DNA of 64,000 nt from Cannabis sativa. Taxonomy: Eukaryota; Streptophyta; Magnoliopsida; Rosales; Cannabaceae. The notes under the pieces are model-generated. The model made no database searches. It had not been told where the DNA came from and worked only from the letters and a program-made list of their open reading frames with translations. This document shows, piece by piece, positions 10,574 through 20,840 of the stretch. The stretch spans positions 88,298,027 to 88,362,026 of the forward strand of contig NC_083602.1 in the NCBI RefSeq assembly GCF_029168945.1, given 5' to 3'. A program made the position numbers and the translations under genes. Within the stretch, counting starts at the first letter, position 1. The number at the start of each line of letters is the position of its first letter.

Positions 10574-11226
10574 AGCATGTTTGGTATTATTTTCTGTTTT
10601 TTGTTTTCAAAAAATTGTTTTTAAAAGTGAGAACAAAAAAGAATTTTTATAGCTTTTAAAACACAAGTCATGTTTGGTTAGTGTTTTTTAAAAGGGTTAA
10701 TTTTACAAATACACAAAAACAACAAAAAACAACAAAAATACGGTTTCACGAAATTTTAAATATTTTTACGATTTTTTTGATTTTATTTACATAAAATACG
10801 GTCTTTTTATGTTGAAATTTTGTTCATTTGTTATTAATTTTTTGTTATATGTATGTTATTTTTTTGTTGTTATTTGGATGTTATTTTCATGTTACTTTTA
10901 TGTTGTTTTCTTGTTGATTTTATGTTGTTTTCGTGTTATTTTTTGGAAAACCGTAAAAATGTATAAAAAACATTCTTTGAACGTAAAAATAAAAATATTT
11001 TACAAAAAATGGTGCCTTATGTAATTATTCCTTTTTAAAAACAATATTGACCAAAAGTGATTTGGTTTTTAAAACAGAAAACAACAAATTCAAAATTCTT
11101 GGTTTTTTGTAACTTTGTTTTATGAAAAATGTTTTCAAAAAACAAGGCCAAACAAGCTAAATTGTTTTCAAAAAATAATTTTCTGTTTTTAAAAACAAAA
11201 AACAGTTTTTTAGTTATGATGTGCAC
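10574..11226. mobile_element. T/A-rich element with AGCATGTTTGGT end (hAT-like)
   Basis: Begins AGCATGTTTGGTATTA, followed by TTTTCTGTTTTTTGTTTTC; the right side carries the inverted counterparts GGCCAAACAAGCT and AACAAAAAACAG. GAGCATGTTTGG-type ends occur in hAT-like plant MITEs. It is interrupted by the AACA-rich MITE at 10694-11031. Exact right end is uncertain (11157 or about 11226). Confidence 0.45.
10694..11031 (-). mobile_element. AACA-rich MITE, copy 1 (9-bp target duplication)
   Basis: A 338-bp insertion with ends GGGTTAATTTTACAAATACA and GGTGCCTTATGTAATTATTCC, flanked by TTTTTAAAA at 10685-10693 and 11032-11040. The body is a run of TGTT/AACA-type words around fixed blocks (ACGGTTTCACG, ACATAAAATACGG, GGAAAACCGTAAAAATG). 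Three further copies lie at 27691, 28858 and 37572 in the opposite orientation. The 71-codon frame inside it (10809-11024) is low-complexity and not a gene. Confidence 0.87.
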
Positions 11227-11345
11227 CTAATAACTCTAGACATGTCGCTTACAATTTGTTAACAATACTCTTTAAAAATTATTACATATTAAATATGAGA
11301 CTTAATACTTAAACTAAAAATGATATTAACTGAAAGTATTGTGCA

Positions 11346-11769
11346 TACTGGTGTCTCACATTTTTTACTTTAAAATTATATATAATAGTAATAGTATATA
11401 TTTATAGTATTGTATGTAATTAGTGAAATCCGAGTATATGAAATGAATAAATTGTTATTGGGATACGATGCCCACGATGTCAAATGCAATATTTACATGT
11501 ATTTTTTTTTTTTGTTGCGATGAATATTTACATGTATTTTAATATAAAATAAAATATATAAAACTTAAAATTAAATTATACCAATGAATATTTTGTTAAA
11601 TGGTGTTGGAAATGCTTCATATCGTTAATGTCGGATATTGCATAAATTCTTAAAAAAAAAAAACCTATTTCCACCAATTAAATCAATTTCTTTTTAAGAT
11701 GTCATTACTACGTACATTTAATTTACTATGATTTGTTAGTTATTAAAATGTACATGTGGATGGGGACAC
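11346..11769. other. AT-rich intergenic stretch
   Basis: No open frame, inverted repeat or known repeat was recognised. Contains a poly-T run at about 11501-11513. Confidence 0.5.
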
Positions 11770-11778
11770 TATAAAAAA

Positions 11779-11962
11779 GAACATTGTTATTAGGCACCAG
11801 TAGTGCCTAGTACTTTCTCAACATATCACGTTGCGATTGACTAGCGATACTTCCTAAAAATTATTATATTAAACTATGTGGGACCCGATACTTAGTTGGA
11901 CCGATAACGATACTAACACATAAGAGGGTGTTAGGTACCACTGATACCCTTTAGTATTTCTC
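11779..11962. mobile_element. Family A MITE, best-preserved copy
   Basis: 184 bp. The left end GAACATTGTTATTAGGCACC and the complement of the right end (GAGAAATACTAAAGGGTATC) form an imperfect inverted repeat of about 30 bp. Flanked by TATAAAAAA at 11770-11778 and 11963-11971 (9 bp; A-rich, so somewhat degenerate evidence). The core contains GCGATTGACTAGCGATACTT and GTGGGACCCGATACTTAGTT. Confidence 0.72.
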
Positions 11963-12002
11963 TATAAAAAATTACTACTTTTAATAATAATTTTTTAATC
12001 AT

Positions 12003-12212
12003 TTTTTAGTCACAATATAAATTTTTTGTGACTAAATGTGACTTTTAGTCACAACTAAAAGTTACTTGTGACTAAAACATAGTAATGTTACAAGTTGTCA
12101 CTAATTTAGTTTTAGTCACAACAAATATTGTGACTAAAAATACATTTAGTTACAACAAAGTGTAATTTTTGTAACTACAATACTTTTAGTCACGGACCTT
12201 TTAGTCACAATG
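12003..12212. repeat. Cluster of TTAGTCACAA / TTGTGACTAA motifs
   Basis: About eight copies of a 9-10-bp word occur in both orientations within 210 bp (near 12006, 12027, 12045, 12067, 12112, 12129, 12190, 12204). Such dense direct and inverted short repeats resemble subterminal transposase-binding arrays of CACTA or related elements. No CACTA end or transposase is visible, so the class is left open. Confidence 0.55.
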
Positions 12213-12567
12213 CACTCTCTAAAAAGGATTCACTGATGCATCCCTATCTGTTTCGGCTTTTAAAAAAAAAAAAATCTATTTTCTTTTCATAAGCATGTGC
12301 ATTATATATAGTTATTTATAATATCTTGCAAAATTTTAAAAAACTCGAAATAATTTACAATATAGAAAGTAATGTATATTATTTTAGTTATTTAAAATAA
12401 AAGAGTCATGTGTGCAACAAACTATTTGAACCCTATTTTCGCCGTGTTAAATATTTTTGAGTTTCTCAAAATTTTACAGAATGTCCTAAATAACTGCAAC
12501 GTACATGACCATGAAAAAAATTGAACTAAAAAATTCTCTCAAATGTCGAAATAGATAAATGTGGATC

Positions 12568-13220
12568 TGTAATGACCACATATTTAAACATGGAAATCAG
12601 TCACTCATTAGTGATTTAATTATTATTTATGTTATATATGTGCATTAGTATAAAATAAGAATTATTATCAAAAAGTAGACATTTGCCATATACTTTCTTA
12701 TGAAGATTTTATTATATTCTAAGTGTGTCATGCATGTTAATTATGAATTTTAACATTCATGTTTTATGTCCGATAATATTAGAATTTAAAGATTTGGTCA
12801 TAGAGTCACTTAGATACGGTTTAGTATCTTGGGATTAGTGGGACAAGACTTTTGAAAATTTAATATGTCAGGATTGTGCGGGATAATGGAGTTTGACTAT
12901 TTTATCCTTAATATTTAAAGATTGTTGAACAAGAAAGTAAGCGCATTTGGGTATTTAGCCTTAAGTTGAGTTTGTCTTTTTCCTTTTAGTGGGATTTTTA
13001 GAGGGGTGAATTAATGTAATTTTGAGCTGATCTTTATTAATTAAAGAAAGGAATTAAATTAGATAAACATTAGAAACCAAAAGCACTTTCTCTCTCCATA
13101 ATCTCTCTCTATTCAACCTAACCTAGAACCCAAAGAACCAAACTTAATTTTCACCAATGTCTTGAAGATTTACAGCAAGGAGTGAAGAGTATTTTGTCTA
13201 GGAAGATCAAGGTAAGTTCT
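12568..13220 (+). mobile_element. Possible Gypsy-type LTR fragment
   Basis: Starts TGTAATGACCACATATTT, similar to the TGTAACGACCC start of many plant Gypsy LTRs, and continues into a CT-rich leader-like part (13090-13140) and a splice-donor-like GATCAAGGTAAGTTC at about 13206, also usual in those LTRs. No right boundary, second LTR or target duplication was found. Confidence 0.25.
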
Positions 13221-13976
13221 AGCTCTTGTTCTTCTTTAAGGTTGTAGCTTGGATTTAGTTTGAGTTCTCTTTAAGGGTTTGAATTGTTTAGAAGTTATTT
13301 TGGGAGTTTGACTTAGGTTTTTTGTTGTTGTATTTGTTGGATTTTGACTGCTGTGGCGTGAGTTGAGTGAGCTTGAGTTTTGAAGTTCAAATCTTGCTCA
13401 ATAATGGCACTTTTGATTCCAGAGCTTTGATGTTATGTTGATTGGATGAATTATACTTATATTGGTGTAAATATGTATTTTGAAAGGTCTGGTAAGTTTT
13501 AGGGTAGAATTGAAGTAGTAAAGTCGAGTTATGGGTATGATTATCAACTATGAACATTATGAAAAATTAAATGCGCAACAAAATGGGAGATCAATGGTTA
13601 AATGATAGTTTGACAGTATATTTCAAAAATGATGTATTCAATGCTATTGACAACGCGCTTATCATTCATCATTTTCAAAACATGAAAACTCGTCGAGGAC
13701 AACTTTTAAGATATGAGTTTAAAAATTGATATATTTTGTTAAGATTTTAAGATATTGAGTGTGTTATATATTTTGAACATCGTTTTAGATTATTTTTTTT
13801 TTCTATTGAAAAATTTTTAGTGTTTGATATTTAATATCTTTTTTAGTTGAGAATTGATATATTGAATTGTGTTTTTCTTTATATTTACTTATTTTTTTTG
13901 GAATATTTTTACATATGAAAAAAATTTACGCCTACACACTACGATTAAATCATGGGTCCGCTACTGGTGGTGGTGT
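13221..13976. other. Unassigned DNA next to the DUF1985 pseudogene
   Basis: TTG-rich and AT-rich sequence with no coding frame. It may be the remainder of the LTR-like piece to the left or the 3' flank of the minus-strand pseudogene. No sharp feature. Confidence 0.4.
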
Positions 13977-14260
13977 ATCAATCTCTGAAGATTTCAGCTT
14001 CTTCCGCTCGCTGTTCTAGGATATGTGCAAGCTTCGAAGTCTGACTACGCAAACTATCCTGAGTAGGTTGTCCATCACTACCAACAACCAATTCCTCCAT
14101 ATCTACAAATAGAGGCACCTCACCTCCAATGACGTTGCTCAAAAACTCTGCTTTAGACCGCAAACATAAAACAGATCACACTGTCAACTGCAAATAAGAA
14201 CAAAAAGATTATTAAACTTATATTAAAATGAAACAAATAAATAAACGTGAACAAGTACAA

Positions 14261-15415
14261 TGTGAAATTTCGTATTTTAATATTCCCAGTTTGATTATTT
14301 AATTAAATGATTAATTAAATGCGGAATAATAAAACTGGTACTGAAAACAGTTTTCTGTAGTTACAGAATGCAACTCTGTAACTCCAGAGAAACCCAGAAA
14401 AACAAACAGTGCATAAAAGTAAAAACACACAAGATTTTTGTACGTGGTTTCAACAATCCTTTCAGAATTGTTACTAGTCCACGGGGTCATGCCCAGAGAT
14501 AAGATTCATTAGATCGGTATCAAAAATACAAAGTAATTGACTTATGCATAAATAGACTCCCTCTTATTGTATGCCGCAAGCTTGATGTATTCCACCTACT
14601 AACCGAATCTTGATAAAACTCCAAGATCTTGAAGTCCCTTCGATCACCTTGAATAGTGCTTGAATCCTCCCGATTCAAGGCTTAAAGGCTATCTCCCGAA
14701 AGCCTATACAACCATCTCCCGAAGGTTGTGTGCTTGTATCCTCTCGATGCAAGACTTCAAAAGCAATCTCCCGAAAGCTTGTAAATACCCTTCTCCCGAA
14801 GGTGCACTGATGTTCTTCTTCGTTGTAGACTTGAATACAGACTCAAGACAATACAAACAACAAATAAACAGAGTAAGAGTAGAACAACTCTTCTCTACAA
14901 AACAAAGACACTCTTTTCTTATGATATGAAAGTGAATAAAAGAGTTAACATAACAAAGACACTCTTTCCTTAAGATATGAATATAATTCTAAGTGTATGA
15001 AAGAGATACCAAACCTAGCTACTATAAGATGTATTTATAATGAATATACATCTCATAGACAGCTTACATTCGGTCTGAACAAGACCTCAACCCACTAGAA
15101 ACTTCCCTAAAATAATTCTTCAATCAGTCCAGGAATTTCCGTTTCTGTACCTACAGAATCGTGGGCAGTAACTACAACTTTCCTTTTATAGAAAAGGAAA
15201 GTTTAGCTCCGGTTTTCTCTTCAAGAAACCTGATCTTAGAAAATGGGAAACTCAACACAAGATCAGAATAACAGCTGGTTAGCAAAGAATCAATGTGTAA
15301 TCAAAACTTACCATATTTACCTCAATTTCCATAAATAGGAAAGCTAGTCAACTTTCCTTCCAAGTTTAGATATACACAAATAGGGAAACCATATCAATAT
15401 ATGCCAGCCGAAATA
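14261..15415 (-). mobile_element. Probable solo LTR, 1.16 kb
   Basis: Bounded by the 5-bp direct repeat TACAA (14256-14260 and 15416-15420). Read on the minus strand it begins TATTTCGGCTGGCATATATT (the canonical TG may have become TA) and ends AAATTTCACA. A TATA-like CATTATAAATACATC lies on the minus strand at about 15026-15040, as expected for an LTR promoter. No internal retroelement sequence follows on either side. It lies in the second intron of the DUF1985 pseudogene. Confidence 0.6.
14659..14804. repeat. Six short hairpins sharing CTCCCGA-type loops
   Basis: Six consecutive perfect or near-perfect stems surround an almost constant loop: 14659-14679 (CTTGAATC/GATTCAAG), 14687-14704 (GGCT/AGCC), 14708-14729 (ACAACC/GGTTGT), 14733-14753 (CTTG.AT/AT.CAAG), 14761-14780 (AAGC/GCTT) and 14788-14804 (CCTT/AAGG). 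Loops read CTCCC, ATCTCCCGA or close variants. Stem sequences differ while pairing is kept. The array lies downstream of the LTR TATA box, so it would be in the transcribed leader. Confidence 0.7.
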
Positions 15416-16429
15416 TACAAAGAATAATAAAATATTTTTGTCAATTAAATATGCCAAAAATGGAATTAACACAATGAATTAAAAAACTTACGTTATTTGC
15501 AAACAATCTAATGACTTCATCCTTGCTGAGTGACACCTCCTTACTCTCCCAGTACACCATTCTAGGAAAACAATGTAATTTTCTGATTGCAAATTTCTTA
15601 GCAAGCTCTAGGATGGACTCATAAGTCCAATACTGCAATGCTATATCATATTCATAGGCCGAGTACTTCGAATCCTTTTGAGTCGTTCCCTTTTTAATCT
15701 TCTTATCCATATGCTTCTTCTTTTCGACGAAGCCCTTACTCCAAGTTTCTTTCAATCATTCAACAAGTTGAAAGAAATCTTCCCCCATGGGTACTCGTAG
15801 AAAAAAGGAAGGTCGTCAGCCATTCTCATGATAAATGGCAAAACTAAAGTCTTCTCCTCTTTCCTAGTCAGAACACCCATCACAAACAACACCATACACA
15901 ACTTGTAAACATCATCATTCTCAATGCAACTCTCAAAGACGTTGCGCAGTCGACCAATGCTGATGGATGGATCCCCATTGAAGTATTCTACTATCATGAT
16001 GGTCTATCATTGCCTTCTCTTCAACCTAAAACTCAGTAGGTCCACATAACATGTTAAGCCCAGTCACCAGGGAAAAGACAACTCGGGCGAATCGGCATCT
16101 CTTCCTTGCAATGTAAAAATGTACTTCGTCATCCTTATCTGATTTGATCGTATGCATGAATAATTGATGGATAAGTGCACCCGAAAATGCTAATGGCTCT
16201 CTCTCAAAAAAATGCTGAAATTGGATTCCTCCTTCACCCTTTTCAACAACTGCATTTCCATAAATTTTGTTTTCACTTTTGGATAATACCAACTACCGCC
16301 CTGCCAAGTCACACGACCAGTATAATGTTCTGACACTGAAAGTAAAAGGCGTGGAACTTTGGAAGACTGCAAAAAAATACAAAAAAATTGTGCATAAACA
16401 TCAGACTACAATCAGTCCATGTATCGAAT

Positions 16430-18259
16430 GTTGGAATTATTTTACCAGGATCTAGATTTACTACCAAGTATGTTTGATTAACATCCTAATATGAATTCTA
16501 AAACAATAAAAATAAACACATATAAAGTTTAGAAAACCTTACAGTGGGTGCAGCGGAATAATATGACTCCTTCCATTCAGATCTCTAGCCCTTGATTCCT
16601 TTCTGTAGCAGAGCATAATCAAGATCTGAATCTGGATCTTCTTTTCTCCTTCTTTGATGCAGATTTTCCATAGTCTTACATACTATGATTGAGGTACCAC
16701 TTGATGTGTGTGGGCACTACTCATCACTCAAGGAATTTCGAAAATACAGAGAAAAGAGAGAGAGAGAGTGGCAGCTTCAGAGTGTTTGAGAAAATAATCA
16801 GTAAAGTGTCTATTAAACCTGAAGCCTTCACCTTCTATTTATAGAATACTACATAGGGTTAAAGTTGAATTGTTTGGCATTTAAAAATGAAAAATAAAAT
16901 GAGAAATAGAGGCAAAGGTGGTCGGCCATACATTGAGGAAACAAGCCTTCCACTTTTCCAACTTTCCTATTTCATCATTTCTAGTTTCCCATTTTCTCAA
17001 AGATTGCCAATTCTCTCTTTCAACTACATAAATGTCAAATCTAATTATTTAATAACTATAATTAATTATTAAATAATATATTGTCATTTATTTTATTTAT
17101 TAATAAAAACTAATCAAAGTTTTCCAATTAATAAATGTACCCTTTAAACTCTCTATTTACTGTTTTACTCTTGCTTAGTGAAAATTCATAAAGTAGACAT
17201 AGTCTAACTTTTAGAATTATAATTGATTAATTAAAATCAATTAACTGAGTCTTACAAGCAGTATGGTCTCAACTAGTATGGGGACCATGGGTCTATATAA
17301 CCGAGCTTCCAATAAGTCGAACCGAATTTACCAAGTAAATTCCCTAACTTATTAATTTCTTATTGAATCCACACTTAGAACTTGGAATTGCACTCTCAGT
17401 CATATAGAATGCTCTATATGTTCCACGATATAGACACGTCATTAGTTATCCATTGTTATAACCCTAATGTGATCAATGATCCTCTATATAGATGATTTAC
17501 ACTGTAAATGGATTAAATTACCGTAACACCCTACAATGTATTTTATCCTTAAAACACTTAACCCTGTATAAATGATATTTCAGCTAAGTGAAATGAGATC
17601 TCCACCATTTATTTTCGTTTGGTTAAGCTCGAAGGAAATCATCCTTTACTTTCTATTTGCCAGATAGAAGCTATAGATTCCATATTTATGTTAGCACTCC
17701 CACTCAATTGCACTACCGTGCTCCCAAAATGTACGTATCACCCTGACCCAAAAGTAGGCTTAACTAACAAATTAAAGAACACGAATAACACTCTTGAGAT
17801 TGAACCTAACCATATCAGGATTAAGATCATTTGATCTAGGATCAACATGTGATATTGAATTGAATAGATATTACTGTAAATTCTAATATATCTAATCAAA
17901 GTTCAATATCGATCCCTTCCGATGTATACTCCATACATCCGATACTGGTAAACTTTGCCAATGTGCTGGAAAGGACATAACACTTTTTCAAGGTGTAAGA
18001 ATACCTATCACTGATTATACCATGTCAGTCTAAATCCAGTGTTCTAACAAATCAGGGAATAAACTTTCGAACATATAATTAAGATTATATTCCACTGTGC
18101 TGACAACACTATAATCTTAACAAATTCATATGTTCTGGACTTAAATAGAATTCATACATTACATATATAATCATGAAATAAATCATGTGAACCATGCAAC
18201 ATAAAATGTTATTTCTGATTATATTGAAATGAGTTTTATTTAGGGCACAAAACCCATCA
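16430..18259 (-). mobile_element. Solo LTR, 1.83 kb
   Basis: Flanked by TCGAA at 16425-16429 and 18260-18264. On the minus strand it starts TGATGGGTTTTGTGCCCTAA and ends AATAATTCCAACA (TG...CA). A TATA box (CTATAAATAGAAGG on the minus strand, about 16845) is followed by a CT-rich leader, dividing U3 (about 16850-18259) from R/U5. No second LTR or internal domain is present, so the element was reduced by LTR-LTR recombination. It interrupts the first intron of the DUF1985 pseudogene. Confidence 0.85.
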
Positions 18260-18264
18260 TCGAA

Positions 18265-18690
18265 CCTATCGAGCCCTAACAAAAGAAATATATTCAATAT
18301 GGCAATCGGGCCCCCTATGTCAAGCCTATCAGACCCTCACCAAAAATTATGAAAGAGAATAAATATCGAGCCAAACATTGTACCCTACATTGGGCCAATA
18401 TCAGGCCACACCAATATATAAAAATTCAAAATTACTATCGGACCAACAATTGGGTCCTATGTCGGGCCTATCGTACCCAAACCTAAAATTATGAAAGAGA
18501 AAACACACAGGGTCTAAATATCATACCCTATCGAGCCCACATCGGGCCATAACAAAAAAACAAAATTCTAAATAAACATCGGGCACCATCGTACCCTATA
18601 TTGAGCCTATCGGGTTAAGTCAAAACTTTTGGGAGTTGGTCAGACAATCGGACCGATCATCGGGCCTTTATCTTCAACCCCAAAACCAAC
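18265..18690. repeat. Degenerate ATCGGGCC/TATCGGACC repeat
   Basis: The words ATCGGGCC, ATCGGACC, ATCGAGCC and CTATCGTACCC recur about every 15-40 bp, and a longer AAAATTATGAAAGAGAA unit recurs at 18343 and 18485, indicating an imperfect higher-order repeat. It occupies the first intron of the DUF1985 pseudogene and resembles the GGTCCGAT arrays of the element at 23723-24620. Confidence 0.6.
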
Positions 18691-19151
18691 TTAGCATCAC
18701 GATACATCGTGCCTGCCTAAAAATACATTTTCTCTCCCAAAAATCACAGATACAATATCTAACCCTAAATCTAATTCAAAATGCACATATCAGACCCTAA
18801 ATCTATCAATAAATAATATTTTAACCATAACCAATAAGAAAAACATTCAAAAATACCATAGGGGAAATCTTACCTTGGTCGTCATTGTGCTCCTCTTACT
18901 GGTGGGTCGAGTGGGTGGTGGGTTTGGTCCAGTGTCTCACACTGGGTTCGGTTGTCGGTCGAGAAGCCTAGTGGTGGTGGTGGGTTCGAGACAGTTCGAG
19001 AGAAAGAGAGAAAGGGGAGGAAGACAGAGAGTGAGTTTTTGGAATGAGAGGGGTAAAATGGACTTTTAGTAAAAGATTATTTTACAAATTTTGAATAGTT
19101 TTAAATTAGTGAACCAATTTTACTCCAATTAATGCATACAAAATTAATATT

Positions 19152-20609
19152 GAGTAATTGGCGGCAAAACCCCCTCAACTCTTAATTCACTTGCAAATAA
19201 CCATCCAACCTTATATTTTGGTGGGAAAACCCTCCAAAGTGCTAAACCGTTAGCAAATTTAAGGTGCCATCCATTTATCTCCGTTAACTGCTGACATGGA
19301 CTGCCTACATGTACATCATGTACACATGACATATTTATATTGGTCCACTTAATACAATTATTTAAAAATTATAAAAAATAATTTCCAATTAATGAAAAAT
19401 AAAAAAAAAATAAGTTTTTTTTTTTTTTGTTCATTCATAATTTTTTTTTTCAATTTTTATGTTACTTCATTCTTCATCTTCTTCATACTACCCCATCACC
19501 AATCACCATTAAAATCACCATCTACCACCCATCTGAATCATATACACCAAAAAAAAATCTAAACTTTTCACGAAGATCAAACTCAAATATCACAAATCTG
19601 AAACACAAACATCAACATCGAGAAATTTGAGCTTCCTTTTTCTAGATTTAAGTTTCTCATGCACCACCATATTTATATAAAATCCAAAAACCTAGAACAA
19701 AATCCAATAATGCATAACAGAATCAAAACAATCCAAATCAAAAATTTTGAATCTAATTCTAACCATATATAATATTTAACCCAAAACAAAACATTCAATC
19801 TCAAGAAGACAAAAATCAAATCAAAGAAAAAGAGACATCCAAAGAAATCCACACTCAATCTCCATAGCTGCCCCAATCGACTTCAATTTTGCCCAGATTC
19901 CAGCCACCTTTTGTTCCTTTTTTTCCACCCAAACTTCCATCCTTACCATTCCATCTCGCTTGACCCACTTTCCGACGAGCTTCACCTCCACCACCCCATC
20001 TCGCCTGAGTCACGGTTTCCCTTCAACTCTGTTTAGCTCTCCAGATCTCCACCACTTTCTCTCGCCTGAACGCCATCATGCCCAGCCATTCGCATAGCAC
20101 TCCCCTCATCTCTCTTGCTCTCTTTCATTCCTCTCACCCACCTATGGATGGACACAACAATAGCCACCATTTCATTTTTCCCATCTCGCCTGAACTACCA
20201 CCATCTAAGTAATAAATGTGTTGAATGTTGGGATCTTCTCAAATCTGGAAAGGAAGAAAGAAACTTGAGGAGAGAGGGTATGAAACAATCGTTGAGAGGG
20301 AGAGAGAAAGTAAGGGAAAATAAAAAATCAAAGAAAAAAAATATTTTTTATTTATTAATAATTTTATAAATTGAGATTATTCTTTTAAATTTTTGAATTA
20401 GTTTTTTATAATTTTTAAATAGTTATATTAAGTGGACCAATATAAATATGCCATGTGTACATGATGTATACGTAGGCAATCCATGTCAGCAGTTAACTGA
20501 GATAAATGGATGAGTTTACCACTTTAGAGGGTTTTTCCACTAAAATATAAGATTAGATGGTTATTTACAAGTGAATTGAGAGTTAAGGGGTTTTTGCAGC
20601 CAATTACTC
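19152..20609. mobile_element. 1.46-kb element with ~240-bp terminal inverted repeats (Mutator-like)
   Basis: The left arm (19152 to about 19400: GAGTAATTGGCGGCAAAACC ... TTGGTCCACTTAATACAA) matches the reverse complement of the right arm (about 20400-20609, ending GCCAATTACTC) at most positions, including CTGCTGACATGGA and CATCATGTACACATG. The flanks ATTAATATT (19143-19151) and ATTAATTTT (20610-20618) differ at one of nine bases. Long inverted repeats plus a 9-bp duplication indicate a Mutator-like element. The inside (19430-20380) has no transposase; its GC-richer centre (19920-20230) has four CATCTCGCCTGA-type repeats and might be captured host sequence, but I cannot identify it. Confidence 0.85.
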
Positions 20610-20625
20610 ATTAATTTTCCCTTTA

Positions 20626-20765
20626 ATAATTTGGCCTTATGCAAAATGACATGTCTCCAACATTAAACGACATCAAACCACAATTGTATGGTATTTTTCA
20701 TTTTTCATCTTTTTATAATTTGGCCATGTGCAAAAACGACACGGTCTCAAACATTAAACGACATC
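20626..20765. promoter_or_regulatory. Duplicated ~50-bp block in the NUDX9 promoter
   Basis: ATAATTTGGCC..GTGCAAAA.. then CATTAAACGACATC occurs at 20626-20674 and again at 20715-20765 (about 80 percent alike by eye). The blocks lie between the end of the 1.46-kb element and the NUDX9 start codon, so they probably belong to the promoter or 5' UTR. The role is unknown. Confidence 0.5.
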
Positions 20766-20840
20766 GTTGGCTCGCGCCTTCCGATTAACATTTTTCTTGG
20801 AAGCTTTTCATCGAACACCTGTTCTGCGGTGGCCGTATCA

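Larger units (their letters stand above)
10547..11345. mobile_element. Family A MITE split by a later insertion
   Basis: The left piece (ATTGCTATTGGACATTAGAG to about 10573) and the right piece (from ACATGTCGCTTACAATTTG at about 11237 through GAAAGTATTGTGCATACTGG to 11345) together reproduce a family A MITE. They are separated by the element at 10574-11226. TCTAG occurs at both junctions (GTGTCTAG and AACTCTAG), a possible decayed 8-bp duplication. Confidence 0.5.
13977..18885 (-). pseudogene. Broken DUF1985-type gene of a Mutator/Ulp1-associated element
   Basis: Minus-strand pieces, in gene order: a short first exon at 18885-18874 (codes MTTK, then GTAAGA donor); an intron of ATCGGGCC-type repeats; a large exon at 16366-15492 (acceptor TTTTTTTGCAG, donor AACGTAAGT); then a last exon ending at 13978. 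The large exon reads KVPRLLLSVSEHYTGRVTW, then HFFEREPLAFSGALIHQL, RFARVVFSLVTGLN, RLRNVFESC, YPWGKISFN and ALQYWTYESILELAKKFA, the order of conserved blocks I know from DUF1985 proteins, often fused to Ulp1-like proteases in Mutator elements. It has a one-base frameshift in a T run near 16210 and stops near 16026 and 15755. Two solo LTRs sit in its introns. No Ulp1 catalytic part and no terminal repeats were found, so it is a remnant. Confidence 0.62.

Noticed and set aside
10809..11024. 71-codon open frame
   Set aside because: It lies wholly inside the AACA-rich MITE and is low-complexity Phe/Val/Cys-rich sequence.
16267..16455. Plus-strand open frame across the DUF1985 exon
   Set aside because: It is the antisense of the recognised minus-strand coding sequence and runs into the LTR boundary.
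20688..20840. Longer N-terminus for NUDX9 from an upstream ATG
   Set aside because: The extra residues are hydrophobic and unlike the family; the ATG at 20841 matches the known start pattern.
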